The position numbers and the translations under genes were made by a program. A DNA stretch of 64,000 nt, taken from Anisus vortex. Taxonomy: Eukaryota; Mollusca; Gastropoda; Planorbidae. Below the pieces are notes generated by a model. It ran no database searches and had not been told where the DNA came from. It saw only the letters and a program-made list of their open reading frames with translations. The DNA is taken from assembly GCA_949126835.1 (NCBI GenBank), contig OX421506.1, positions 18,048,447 to 18,112,446 on the forward strand. Direction: 5' to 3'. Below, one piece after another: positions 52,603-64,000 of the stretch; position 1 is the first letter of the stretch; the number at the start of each line of letters is the position of its first letter.

Positions 52603-53064
52603 TTTTCCAGTTAGGCCAGACATTATAACCATAGGCGGAGCCACCGGGAAAGATTAATATATTTATTTTGATACCAAGTTATTGTTCTTAAACTGTTGTG
52701 TTTCCTTTAAATGTTTTAACTGTTTATAATATATGTATAATTCATCCAATAAACCTTTTTTTTTCAAAAATCAAATTTTTGTTCCATGTTGGGAAAGTGA
52801 GGTAAGGATAATTAGTTGATAATTCTAAAGACAGTTATAATGACTATATTATTAAAAATAGTTTTATATTACTCTTTCTAAATAGTTTCGTACGTTTTAC
52901 AAAAGTGGAAAACTTAATTGTTTGAAGTTTTTAATTTAAGAACAAAAATTCCCAAATAATTTAGTCATAGTTTACGGACACATTTAGTTATTTCAATGTT
53001 TTATTCAGCATTGTGTAGACATACACATGTAGGCATTAGGGGCATATTAATATAGTTTAGATAT

Positions 53065-53110
53065 TACCAAAGACTATAATAAGATGGACCGCTTGCATTG
53101 ATATTTCTGC
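53065..53110. mobile_element. Single MITE end
   Basis: accaaagactataataagat and gaccgcttgc match the terminal repeat of 25005-25302; the rest is missing. Confidence 0.5.
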
Positions 53111-53124
53111 TATTTGAAGACTTG

Positions 53125-53330
53125 CATGCCATAAAAAGCGACTAACAGTGGATTGTGCATAGGGTATAGCCCGGGCACGTAAAACTTGTACCCCCCTTTG
53201 CGGTGCTGTTCGACAGAAGTCCAGATTGCACTACCCTGGAAAGTCGTTTTGCGCAGCTCCTGCTGGGGAGCTCTGGTATTGGTAGCATGGAGATTGGAGT
53301 GCAAAGTCGTAAACATGCCGATAATTGATA
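53125..53330 (+). repeat. Dispersed repeat, partner of 16740-16960
   Basis: Same ordered words as the reverse complement of 16740-16960, ending at gcatggagattgg. Confidence 0.6.
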
Positions 53331-53399
53331 ATACAGTTAGTTATAAGATTTTAAGTTTATTAAATTGTGCTTGCGTTATAACTAGTACCAGGTGACCGA

Positions 53400-54810
53400 T
53401 CATTCGATCGGTAATAAAGAGCAGGCGCTTGTACCTTAACATCATGTGTATGTTAAACAACAGTGCATAAATTTAAAAAAATACGTCTTTACCAGACCAA
53501 TAAATTGTTTTTGTCGTTTTATTTTTCTACTATGCATAACATGGGCTTTAAATTCTAACAGTCGAAGCAGATTTTTATTTCTGCTGTCTAATATCTAAAT
53601 TTTTCCCGATACCCCCCCCCCCCCCCCCACACAATTTTTTTTTTTTTTTTTTTTAAAATAAATAAATAAAACAGCTAAATCTCATATCAAACCCTAAAAA
53701 AAAGACATGTAGGCTAGAGTTGTCAGTTTTAAATCCAACAGAAATATATATCATTTATGTCATTATGTATTGTATTTAAAAGACTGAAAATGAAAAGTTT
53801 AAATTTAAAATATCGTTTAAAATTACATTACAATTCTTAGTTCTTCTACCCCTTCCCCTACTTTAACAACTGTCAAACTTTCTAGTGACCACTCCTATAA
53901 TATTATGTCAATTTTGTTAACTCCCTTCCTTACCCAATTCAAGCTAACAATGAGTTACGGCCGGCAAGTATGTTTGATATTAATTAAAAAGGTCTACGAA
54001 TAAATGTAATACATTTTTACTAGTTTACCAGATTTCATATTGACTTCTTAACATAGTCTAATATTTCTTACTTGGGCACAAATATTAATCATAATTATAG
54101 TTTGTAAACACTTGTAAAAAATTTATTATTCAAAAAAGTATTTATTTATTATTTTCAATGTTTTCAATGTATTATTCCAAACAATGTTTGACAAAAAAGT
54201 AAAAATATATAGTTTGGTGTAAACCTTTTCTGATATCCTCCATGTGTCTTACTATTTAAAAAAACTATCGAGGCAAAATATAATATCGATTAATTAAAAC
54301 AATGGTATAATAAACATTTCACTTTTTTTTTAATTTTGAGCATTACGCCAGTTAAATACTGAATAACTAAAGGTGAAATTAGGTTATTCACTGAAAGACT
54401 GCAAATGAAAAGATTGTAATATACGTTAGATATTTTTTTTAATTCCCCCCCCCCCAATCAATAAAACTAACAGTATATTACACTTCCGAATATTGTTATC
54501 AGGAAAATACGAATAAATTTATACATCTTTTCTAGTTTACCACATTTCGAATTCACAATGTTAACCTATTCTGATATATCTTACTTTGGTAGGCCTATAA
54601 AATCAAATCATAAATACATTTAATAAAACATTCGTAAACATGTGTGGGCCTATTTTATAACCGGTGGCTTAGTGTTTGTTTTTATATTAGTTCACAAAAA
54701 CTTTATATCAAGCTACCAATCGGATACGCTTTCTACATGTCAATCTCACCATTGCCCCCCCCCCCCATTACAATCACGTGAGGAGTTGCAAACTAACTTG
54801 TTGTCTTTCA
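53400..54810. other. Low-complexity AT-rich DNA
   Basis: C runs at 53611-53629, 54446-54456 and 54755-54768, and a T run at 53636-53655. No gene seen. The missing copy 2 exons are not here. Confidence 0.5.
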
Positions 54811-54812
54811 AC

Positions 54813-55290
54813 ATAAGATAAGATAAGATAAGAATATGCATTTCTATAGCGCTTCTATCCATGCTATTAGATTAGCATGCTCTTGGTGTGATTCGCAGTG
54901 GCAGATGTATTAGCCAAAGAGAAAGGTCTTCAAGTTCTTTTTAAAAGTTTCTCTTGTCGCAGATTCTCTCAGTGTCTGAGATAGACTGTTCCATAAAGAA
55001 GGCGCCACTGACTCAAATGAGCGCACTCCCAGGTACTTCTTTCTGTGTCCATCCAAACTAGGAGTTTTGAGGAGTAACTGTGTTGAAGATCGCAGTTCCC
55101 TAGATGGTTCATGCCTTGAGATAAGCTCTCGAAGATAAGAAGGAGCAATGCCCTTTATGCATCCGTATGTAATGGACATAATTTTGTGCTCTATTCGCTT
55201 CATCACCGGGAGCCAGTGAAGATCTCTTAGTGTTGGGGAGATATGATCTTGCCTCCTCACTCCCGAAACAATGCGCGCCGCGGTGTTACA
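54813..55290 (-). pseudogene. CR1-like LINE, 3' end with RT C-terminus
   Basis: Minus frame reads TAARIVSGVRRQDHISPTLR, then LHWLPVMKRIEHKI, VAPSLWNSLSQTLRE and FKKNLKTFLFG, the standard C-terminal blocks. The 3' end has (reversed) tatagaaatgcatattc and a TTATC array (54813-54832). Only the last about 130 codons remain. Confidence 0.82.
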
Positions 55291-55545
55291 TGTAATGTAA
55301 GTTATTCTTACGGCAGTCTGGCTTAAGGAGTCTCAAGGGTTGGGTTCCATTCAAATCAAGCTCTTCTTCATCTATCCATTCAGCACTCTCTCAATTTTCT
55401 TCATTTGCGATAATAACCATTAGTTCACGTTGCGTTGCCTACGTGCAGCAACTCTTTGTGGCCTGATAGGTTTGGTAGGAATAATTGATTCCTGCTTGTG
55501 TGTTGAGGAATGGCTGCGCAGCATGACTAACGAAGCGAATTCATA

Positions 55546-57200
55546 TTACATTTTTTTGTAAATCCTATCGCTAAGCAAAGATTGTATTGATGGACAGTAC
55601 AAATTGTATGGAATCGAACGGTCAGGATTTGATGACCGAGGAAGGATATCATCCCCTTTCAGACTTTGAGCTGCAAACAGTGGTGGAAACTTATGCGAGG
55701 CTTCATTTGTTGTCCGTTCTGGAATTTTCAGACCGTCGCCTGATTGAACAACTGGTAAAAGAAGTGGAATAAATGTCTCTGTTACTACACTGAAATATGA
55801 GCTCCTTGGTTTTGAACAGCACGTTTTGTCGGTGCATTTTACAATTTGAGTTAAGTATTGGCTTGTTCGTACATGAACGTCAAACCATTTTTGATCTTTA
55901 GACAACAGGTGTTCTTCATCGATCTCTGAGACTGTTGGGTCGATGAATTCTGCAACCGTTGGAAAATTATCGACTATCAACTGGGACCGAATTTCAGCTA
56001 GAGTGTTGCCTGCAAACAGAAAATTAGTTTTTTCTAAATAATCATCTATGGTAACACCTCTATCATTCAAGTGACTACCATAGTGGGCATGTGGTAGTAT
56101 CAACCCATTATGTTCCTTTCGACCCTTCGTGTAATGACATCAAATTCCTTTAGACTAAGCAATTTCTTGAAATCGAGTCCATGACTGAATACTGTTGATG
56201 AAGAATGTTTTCCAGATCTGATTGCAATGTAAGTCGGTGCTGAATAACCAACAGCTTCTCGGTTTCCTAAACCATTGGACTGAATTTGGATTCCAGCATA
56301 CACCGACGGAATCAGCTTGTGTCCAGCAGCCACAACCCAGTCATGGTCAGTCAAGCTGACTCTGTATTCGACGTGCATCAGCAAAGGACTTTGCTTGTTA
56401 GCAGCAGTCAACCCGATTGGCACTCGAGCTTTATCGTCTTGGTTCACAAAGCACACTTTGTTTGGCCCTATCATGGATGACAACTCATCCAATCGTCTTA
56501 TTGTTGCCGTACAAAACAAACCGTTAATATATTTAGCATGTCGATCATTCTGTGCTCTAATAAGCTTCACTGGAACTGTTGAAACATGACGCTGACCTTC
56601 AAGAGATGAGCTTCGCTTTGGCAAAAGACGAAGGTAGAGTCCACTTCAACTGATTGTAAATTCGTCCATCTTTAACTGTTCAGTGAGTTGATCTAATTTT
56701 TTTATGCTTCTGTACACATCACTTTGCTTTCTTTCGTGTGATGCTTATCCATGCATAGCAATATCCACAATAGTTTCCAGTAATGATGTTTGATCTTTCT
56801 CAAGTCTTGGCCTACTAGGCTTGGCTCTGTCGTTCAGAGATGCGAATAGTTCTGGATTACTTTCAATCAGAGCATTAAATGTTCTCTTTTTCTCAATTCT
56901 TGCTTTCTGTGATATTTTTTTATTATCATTTTCTTACTGAGCTGCTTTTCCAGTTCATTCTTTTTTTTTCTTCCTTTGTTTGAGTTCTGCGTCCTGTTCT
57001 TGTGTAAGCATTCCATGATTCTGCCGTTCATACTAGCCGACCAAATGTGAGTTCAAAATGTCAATCTCTAACTGCAAATGCAACTGGGCTGTATCAATTC
57101 AATTCTTTATGGTGCTGACCTGATAGCAGACTTTGAATCATCAGACTGAGATGGCTGAGCATCGGTCACTTGCCTATCAGACTGCAATTCAGAATTTTCA
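55546..57200 (-). pseudogene. DDE-type transposase-like gene relic with central deletion
   Basis: Frame 56624-56105 carries RRSSSLEGQRHV-like N-terminal blocks (here KRSSSLEGQRHVSTVPVKLI) and ends DVITRRVERNIMG; after a frameshift, LILPHAHYGSHLNDRGVTID and the FDVHVRTSQYLTQIVKC, CCSKPRSSYF blocks continue to 55546. These blocks recur in multi-copy genes of invertebrates that I believe are transposases. The jump from DVIT to RRVER skips the central segment where a VDGGPDENP-type acidic motif would be expected, so the catalytic region is deleted. Upstream to about 57200 broken Lys/Glu-rich frames continue the N-terminus. The family name is uncertain. Confidence 0.6.
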
Positions 57201-59639
57201 TTTTTTTCAGACTTCTCTAGATGCACAAAAGTTATTGCCGGGCTAGGGCATCATTCCAACTTTTTTTTAGCATACAGACGCGTTCGGGATGCGATCATCA
57301 TTTGAAAATAGCTAAAAAACAATGCAATCATAATTTAAATTTACAATGCTTTTTAATAGGCCTAGAACTAGTTGACCCGTGGACATGTTGTGTCCATACA
57401 AAACATATAGAAATTAAAAAAATAATAGCGAGATCAATAATAGAGAAAAAAAAGTACAGTATAAACCAACAAAACAACAGAGTGCGCAGCAATACAAAAA
57501 AAAGTCGGGAAAACCCAAAGTTGCCTGTTCAACACTCTCAGTGAACGCAGAATGCAAGGGAAAAAATTTATCTCCATCTTATCTCGATTTAACAATGGCA
57601 GATTCAACTCTATTTACGGACTTTACCTGGAGTGTTTTAGAAAATAATTATGGTTCAGATCATCAGCCTATCCTGCTTACTACCAACTCCAAAATACCAA
57701 CTCAACAACCATTAACTTGGAACTTTAAAAGAGCAGATTGGAATACATTCAAGTTAGAATGCGACAGAATACTCTGTCAAATAAATATACATTCTAATGC
57801 TCAAGAACAGTATTCAACGTTTTTAAAATCATTATATCAAATTTGTGAACGGACTATACCTAAAACAACAAATAAAATTAAAAAAAAAAGACCATGGTTC
57901 ACAAACATTTGTAAAGATAGTATTAAAACTAGAAATAAACAGCTTAGAATTTTCAAGACCAACCCATCTCCAGAAAACTTGAAAGCCTTTAAAATTGAAC
58001 GAGCAAAAACCCGACAAGTAATCAGAGAACAGAAACGGCTTACATGGCAAAATTATATTAAAAAAATAAATTCAAACACACCCATAACTAATATTTGGAA
58101 AATGATTCGAAAAATTAAAGGAAATACAAAAAAAAGTCAAATTAAACAAATCAAACTGGCTGATGGCACTTATGCAGAAACTACACAAGATATTGCAAAT
58201 GAAATTGGAAAGACCTTTTCAAAAAATTCATCGTCTGAAAATTATACAGACTCCTTTAAAAAAGTAAAAAGAGAATTAGAAAAAGAAGCTATAAATTTTG
58301 AAACAAATATATTTGAATGCTACAACTCCCCAATATCAATAAACGAGCTTACGCAATGTATTAAAGAAACCAAAAATACTGCACCAGGCCCAGATACAAT
58401 TCATAATGAGATTATAAGACAGCTACCAACGTTAACACTGAAAACTCTATTAAAAATTGTTAATGATCTTTGGCAACAAAATATATTTCCTACGGAATGG
58501 AGCAAAGCAATTACCATTCCAATACCTAAAGAGAAAAAAGATCACACAGATCCAATAAATTACAGACCAATAGCCCTCACAAATTGTTTCTGTAAAATTA
58601 TGGAAAAAATTGTAAATAAACGCTTAATATATTTTCTGGAAAGTAATAACTTAATATCAAAGACTCAATGTGGATTTAGAATAAATCATTCAACAACAGA
58701 TCATCTCATTAGATTAGAAACATTTATTAGAGAAGCTTTTGTTAGGAAAGAACATGTGATAGCTGTTTTTTTCGATTTAGAAAAGGCGTTTGACACTACA
58801 TGGAAATATGGAATTTTAAAAGATCTATATTCCTTAGGTTTAAGAGGAAATTTACCCAAATTTATATCAAACTTTCTAAGCAACCGAACATTCCAAGTAA
58901 ATATTGGAAATTATTTATCAGATACATTTATTCAAGAAGAAGGTGTCCCTCAAGGAAGCGTATTGTCGCCTACACTATTTAAATATATAATTACCGTGAG
59001 TTTGTTTATATGTTTGTTTCTATATATATATATTTATATATATGTTTGTTCGCTATAGGCTCCTAAGCCGTTTGACTATTCGGGCCAAAAATTAAATGTA
59101 TAAATTGGAAACGTCCTCCAAAAGATAATTTTATTTTATCACTTATAATCATAAATGTGTTGATTTAAAAAATCCAAAATGTCATATCCATCTATGCAAA
59201 TAAATATAACGGTACATAGCAAATGGACACTTCCGTTCATTTACTATATTGAACGCGACATTCACTATGTTGAACGCGAGGGTCTTTCCGGGTTTTCCCA
59301 ATTCTACTGTTGTTTTTTTAATGTGGCGAGACCTTTTTTAAAAGCTACGCACTGCAATTTGGCTTAGAGAGTTTCAATGGTTTACTTTAAACAAAATACT
59401 AGCGTATGACGTAATGTCTATGAAATTATTTTTTCATTATTGATGTTTGCATTATCCTTTTAAGTAAAAGTAACCAAATGTTTTAATTATTTAATGGATT
59501 TACGTTGTTATTGGAGAATATCCTTTAAAAGGCGACTTTATACACCCTATAAATTAAATGATACGAATTATAAAAAAACAAGTTAGGCTTATAAATGATT
59601 ACTTTCAAATACCGGGTACCATAAGATTGACAGCAACAA

Positions 59640-60625
59640 TATAAAATAAAAACTAAATACCGAAAGAAACATTATCAATACTGTTTTATTGATACAATAA
59701 GCAAATACAAAAATTAAATACCGAAAAAATCTTTCTCACTTTAGTTTTTATTTCATTGAAATATTATTTTCTTTTTTTTAAAAATATTTTTTACCTTTTT
59801 TATTGTTTTGTATTTATGTTTTTTTTCTTTCAGATTGTATATTATTTTTAATTTAATATAATTAATAACAAGTCAAGTCAACACAACTGTTCGCTACATT
59901 TTAATATCGAATTTAAAAGTCTCTTTAAAAAACCCGGACTAGCCTTTCGGCTCTTGTGTCCAGGGCGTAACGCTTAGGATTGAGCAATCTCTGTCCAGGC
60001 TCCAGCCACCCAACGACACGCCCAAGGCGTGGCGTGCCGTGTAACGGGGAAGGTTTCCGCAGCCCAGCGATCGTTCACTGCGGTTTCCCTAAGGATCATT
60101 ATCGTAGTGGCTCGCCCGTATACCTGCACTGTCACCCGGTAGCACAAATCCTATACTATAGGTACATGCATCCAGGCACCGGGTGGTTCTCGAGACGGGA
60201 TTGCAGCGTCCATTGCTTCCTACCCCTGTGCCCCATGCGTTCGCCCGCCAGTGTATTCTTAATGGGAATGTATCGGCGGTTTACACACTACGCCAGTCCT
60301 TGAGGCCACAATTCTTATGCATATGTCAGGTTCAGGTCGACCAGAAACAAAAAAAAAATAACAAAAACTAAATACCGAAAGAAACATTCTCAACACTGTT
60401 TTATTAATACAATAAGCAAGAACAAAAATTAAATACCGAAAAAATCGTTATCACTTTAGTTTGTATTGTATTGAAATATTATTTTCTACGCTTTTTTTAT
60501 TATTTACCTTTTATTGTTTGGTATTGTGTTTTTTTTTTCTTTTAGATAGTATATTATTGTTAATTTAATAGGCTATTTTTAATAACAAGTCAAGTCAACA
60601 CAACTGTTTGCTACGTTATAATATC
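59640..60625. repeat. Direct repeat pair, offset about 715 bp
   Basis: 59640-59920 and 60355-60625 share aaaactaaataccgaaagaa through aacaagtcaagtcaacacaactgtt. A third start (aaaactaaataccgaaaa) is at 60690. The GC-rich repeat lies between the copies. Confidence 0.8.
59945..60330. repeat. GC-rich dispersed repeat, copy 3 of 3
   Basis: Longest copy: cagggcgtaacgctt, ctgtccaggctccagccac, ccattgcttcctacccc, gcgttcgcccgccagtgta and tatcggcggtttacacac. Confidence 0.62.
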
Positions 60626-62624
60626 AGACGCTTGACAGTAACAATTATTATGCGTATGCCAGGGTCAGAAACAATTAAAAAGAACAAAAACTAAATACCG
60701 AAAAGAAACGTTCATTTTATTAGTCTCTTTTCTTTCTCTCTTAACATTAATATTAACTTAACTTAACTAATATTGTAATATTGTAGTCGTTCGTTTCTCC
60801 GTCATTTTGACGGGCATAACCACTAGTTTAATATAAAAATAAACAATATCACTGAATGCTTATCACAGAATACAAAATGTTCTCTATACGTCGATGACTT
60901 TGTGATCTATTATAGAGCTAATTGTATGATAGAAATACAGAATCATCTACAACTTCAAATCAATAAAATTCAAGAATGGACCGAAAAGAATGGATTTAAA
61001 TTTTCTGCTCAAAAAACAAAAGTAGTGCATTTCTGTCAGATGCACAAAAAGCACCCCGACCCTGAACTATACCTTTATAAAAAACAGATTCCTGTAACTA
61101 CTAACGTCAAATTTCTCGGAGTAACATTTGATAGTAAATTAAATTTACTGCTACATATAAAGGAACTAAAATCCAAGTGTCAAAAATCCACAAATCTACT
61201 GAAAACTTTAGCAAAAACAGATTGGGGAGGAGAGAAAAAAAGTCTACTGAAAATATATAGATCACACATTCGATCAAAATTAGATTATGGATGTTTAGTA
61301 TACGGATCAGCAAGAACATCATATCTAAAAATGCTTGATCCTGTACAAAATCAATGTCTACGTCTATGTCTAGGAGCGTTTAGAACTACTCCATGTACCA
61401 GTTTGCAAATAGAAGCAAATGAATCACCACTACAAAATAGAAGACTCAAGCTATCATTACAATATGCACTAAAACTAAAATCCTTACCGAATAATCCAGC
61501 GTATTTATGTGTTTTTCACCCACAAGAAAAAAACAGCTTTACTGAAAACTCAAAATATATACCAACTTTTGGACTTAGAATTGAAAAAGAAATGATCGAA
61601 ACTAAAATTGAATTTAGATTTATAAAAAGATATTATATACCAAAAACTCCACCATGGCTTTTTGAAATCCCGCCTATAAACTTAGAATTAAACCATAGAA
61701 ATAAAAAGGATCCTTGCATGGATATGTTCCAAGAAGTGCTACAAAAATACCCAAATTATGTACAAATATACACAGACGGATCGAAAAATGATACAGCGAC
61801 ATCTTCGGTTGCTCTTACCTCAAATACAAGTAAAAAAAGAAAATATAATTCCAGTATCTCAATAAATACTGCAGAGGCTTTAGCAATATGCCTGGCATTA
61901 GACATTGCAGAGGAATCAGAAAACCAAAATTTTGTTATTTTATCCGATTCGTTATCTTGTCTTACTGCTATGGGAAACTGTAATACCAGGAATATATCTG
62001 CCTTGGACATTTTGACAAAATACCAATCAATATATGAAAGAGGCAAACGTGTCGTTTTCTGTTGGGTTCCTGGTCATGCAGGGATAGATGGAAATGAAAA
62101 AGCTGACAGAGAGGCTAAAGCCGCCCTGTTGTTATCAGAGAGTATTATCCCAATACCATATCGAGACTTGAAACCTTTAATAATTAAACATGAAAGACAA
62201 ACATGGACTAACTTCTTGAAAACCGAATGCAATAAACTGCAGTATTTGGAAAATTCAAAAACCTGGCATGATACAGGCCAACTTGTTCGAAAGGACGCAG
62301 TTATTCTCTGCAGACTACATACAGGACATACGAAACTAACACATTCGTTTATATTAAAACGAGAAATGGCCCCAATGTGTGCTTTCTCAAATGCCAACTT
62401 AACAGTGTCTCACATTTTGTTGGAATGTATTACATTTGATGACATTCGACGTAAATTCTATTACTGTAGAACTCTTCATGAACTTTTTTAGCAAAATTAA
62501 ACCAAAACATATAATAAACTATATTAAAGACATACAACTGTACAACAGAATCTAAAGATATAAGAACAATAAATGGATACAAGACAAACATGACAACAAC
62601 GTTATCAAAAAGGCCCTGTATAAC

Positions 62625-62955
62625 CTTCGATGTAGATGGGCCGGAAATTCAACAATTCAATTCAAGGGAAGCTACTCTCTTTTACGGCGACGAGCAATTT
62701 TTTTTTTTTTAAATTACAGTTTTCATGTGTGCATAAATGTCATACTTTTATTTATGTAAAATCAACAAAGTCAGCAGCATACGTGATAGCAGTCTAAAAC
62801 GCACAAACATATATTATTATATGTATATTCATTTTCATGTGACGTCATATATCTTAGACCCCCTCCCCCCTCGTCACACATCATCACAAATGCGTGATCC
62901 CCCTCCCCCTAATCGTGTGACGTAATTTATCGATGGCCCCTTAGAGCAATTTTTC
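62625..62955. other. Spacer with C-rich patches
   Basis: No gene; two CCCCCTCC-type patches (62860-62910). Confidence 0.4.
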
Positions 62956-62959
62956 ATCA

Positions 62960-63279
62960 TCCCTATGACTCAGTATCAAACCCTGAAGAAGTCCTAAACT
63001 ACACTTACCAACATAATCTTGAAAATGGATTTCTTAACATTTGTAGCCCTTAGTATTTTGCTTAGGTTGCCACTTTCCATAGCTAGTGCTGAACAAAGTT
63101 TTACAAAATTTAAGCTAATTAAAACCTATTTGCGTAGTACAATGTGTCAGGAGAGACTCGCGGGTCTGGCGACAATTTCTATTGAAAGTGAGATAGCAAG
63201 ACAGTTAGACTCAAAAGCCCTTATACAATCATTTGCTAACCAGAAAGCAAGAAAAGTACCAATAGGGTTTTATTCTTGA
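62960..63279 (+). pseudogene. hAT transposase C-terminal fragment
   Basis: SAEQSFTKFKLIKTYLRSTM and RLAGLATISIESEIARQLD match the dimerisation region of ZMYM-type hAT transposases. Ends KVPIGFYS at the stop. Only the last about 85 codons remain. Confidence 0.75.
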
Positions 63280-63745
63280 GTTTAAATATTGATGATCAGT
63301 ATTTAAAAGTGACTTTCGGACCGTAGTTAAGAAAACAATAATCTAATATCAAACAATATCAAGTATTCTTTGTGTATTTTTTTAAGTGTTATAAAAACAG
63401 AAAAAAATATCTTTAATCTAACAGTGAGTTTCGGTTTGTTATTAAGGATAACTGTAGTAAATGCAGGTATAAAACATATAAACACATATATCTAATGTAA
63501 AACTGTGTGTTATGTAAATTTTCTAATAATAATTTAGATTTCTAATTATTAATCTATAATGCAAAGCTATTGTTACTTTTTATTCAACTGTTTCATTTAC
63601 ATTTCACAGTCACCAATCAAAGGTTATAAAATAAAATGCTTTGTCGGGCTATAACAATTATTAACAAAAACGCATTTTCGAAGTTCCATACTCGGCAGAC
63701 CCCGCCGAAGGCACTTAAATGAGGGCGCAGAATTTGTTTTCGCCT
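63280..63745. other. AT-rich flank
   Basis: No supported feature. Confidence 0.4.
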
Positions 63746-63749
63746 AGGG

Positions 63750-63835
63750 CAGTGATGGCGAACCTTTTTGAGGGCGCGTGCCCAAAGTGCAATACGAGAC
63801 CAACTTATTTCTTTCAACGTTCAACACAGAAATTA
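63750..63835. mobile_element. hAT-type terminal end
   Basis: cagtgatggcgaaccttttt and the following gcgcgtgcccaaagtgc match the left end at 26301. Its other end is not in the window. Confidence 0.5.
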
Positions 63836-64000
63836 AAACAAAACACTGAGGTTTTACTTTAGAAAAAAAAAACAGCTCATACAGTTGTACGAACTAATTA
63901 ACATGTTTTGTTCAAATTGAATAATAAATTAATAGATCTTTGAATGACACAAACAGTCTTTTATGTAAAAAAAACTACGAACTGTTGTTAATGAAAACAA

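Larger units (their letters stand above)
45298..52985. repeat. Segmental duplication, copy 2
   Basis: Partner of 2605-9000. Copy 2 has an extra 1.5-kb stretch (about 48.53-50.09 kb) with TA and GATA arrays and SINE debris between the exons at 48188 and 50155. Homology fades near 52985. Confidence 0.85.
58995..60828. mobile_element. Insertion within the LINE
   Basis: The LINE frame breaks at tttaaatata and resumes at tttaatataaaa, which may be a target duplication. Inside are an AT-rich left part (with cctaagccgtttgac), a GC-rich repeat copy (59945-60330) and two copies of an AT-rich block. No transposase frame was seen. Confidence 0.6.
57567..62620 (+). pseudogene. LINE with endonuclease, RT and RNase H, split by an insertion
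   Basis: The first part (to about 58990) begins inside the endonuclease (SYLDLTMADSTLFTDFTW, GSDHQPIL) and runs through the RT blocks INYRPIALTNCFCKIMEK, AVFFDLEKAFDTTW and GVPQGSVLSPTLF. An insertion of about 1.84 kb follows. The frame resumes near 60852 with CSLYVDDFVIYYR, the catalytic YVDD box, then VKFLGVTFDSKLN, and an RNase H domain: IYTDGSKND, EALAICLALD, LSDSLSC, WVPGHAGIDGNEKADREAK. It ends LHELF at 62491. The RNase H points to a Jockey/I-group element. The 5' end is truncated, and the coding parts are otherwise free of stops, so the insertion is fairly recent. Confidence 0.85.

Noticed and set aside
53110..53316. 68-codon minus frame
   Set aside because: Lies in a dispersed repeat also present at 16740-16960 where the frame is not kept.
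57221..57544. 107-codon open frame upstream of the LINE
   Set aside because: Low-complexity, no recognised domain, bridges the transposase relic and the truncated LINE start.

Overview
This is eukaryotic, AT-rich, TE-laden genomic DNA, most likely from a mollusc and probably a gastropod. The evidence is spliced genes with GT-AG introns of kilobase size, many copies of one tRNA-derived SINE, several non-LTR retrotransposon families, hAT, Harbinger-like and pogo-like DNA transposon relics, and long TCTG/GATA and AC-rich satellites. No bacterial-style operon, rRNA or stand-alone tRNA gene was seen. The taxon is inferred from the SINE type and general texture, not from a marker gene.

The main content is a tandem pair of genes on the minus strand that I assembled exon by exon. 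Copy 1 starts at 23739 with a signal peptide and runs down through ten phase-consistent exons to 3185; its last exons lie beyond position 1. Copy 2 is represented by its last seven exons, 51462 down to the stop at 42205; its 5' exons are not in the window. Together they describe a secreted protein of about 657 residues with the alkaline phosphatase fold, aligning almost without gaps over long stretches. The nucleophilic serine, the active-site arginine and all the metal-ligand positions I could align are replaced, and a Pro/Thr-rich mucin-like tail is added. It is therefore best read as a secreted pseudo-phosphatase. The two copies sit in a segmental duplication (about 2.6-9.0 kb and 45.3-53.0 kb) that also shares SINEs, a hAT MITE and a long microsatellite in matching introns. 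The exons, especially the 106-nt exon at 6318-6423/50155-50260, differ more than the introns beside them and mostly by amino-acid replacements, suggesting fast adaptive divergence.

Other regions: 1-2604 is the 3' part of an RTE-like LINE inserted into a SINE; 9.8-20 kb holds layered LINE relics in introns of copy 1; 21.7-22.5 kb is a pogo/Tigger-like transposase relic; 25.0-27.3 kb has two MITEs and a hAT relic; 27.5-28.1 kb has a duplicated pair of 66-nt mini-exons, again with diverged exon and conserved flanks; 30.7-32.9 kb has a possible GPCR exon and a possible terminal exon; 33.7-35.2 kb is an AC-rich minisatellite; 36453-42446 is three apparently identical 1998-bp tandem units, each carrying the 3' end of the pseudo-phosphatase last exon; 54.8-63.8 kb is a block of LINE, DDE-transposase and hAT relics.
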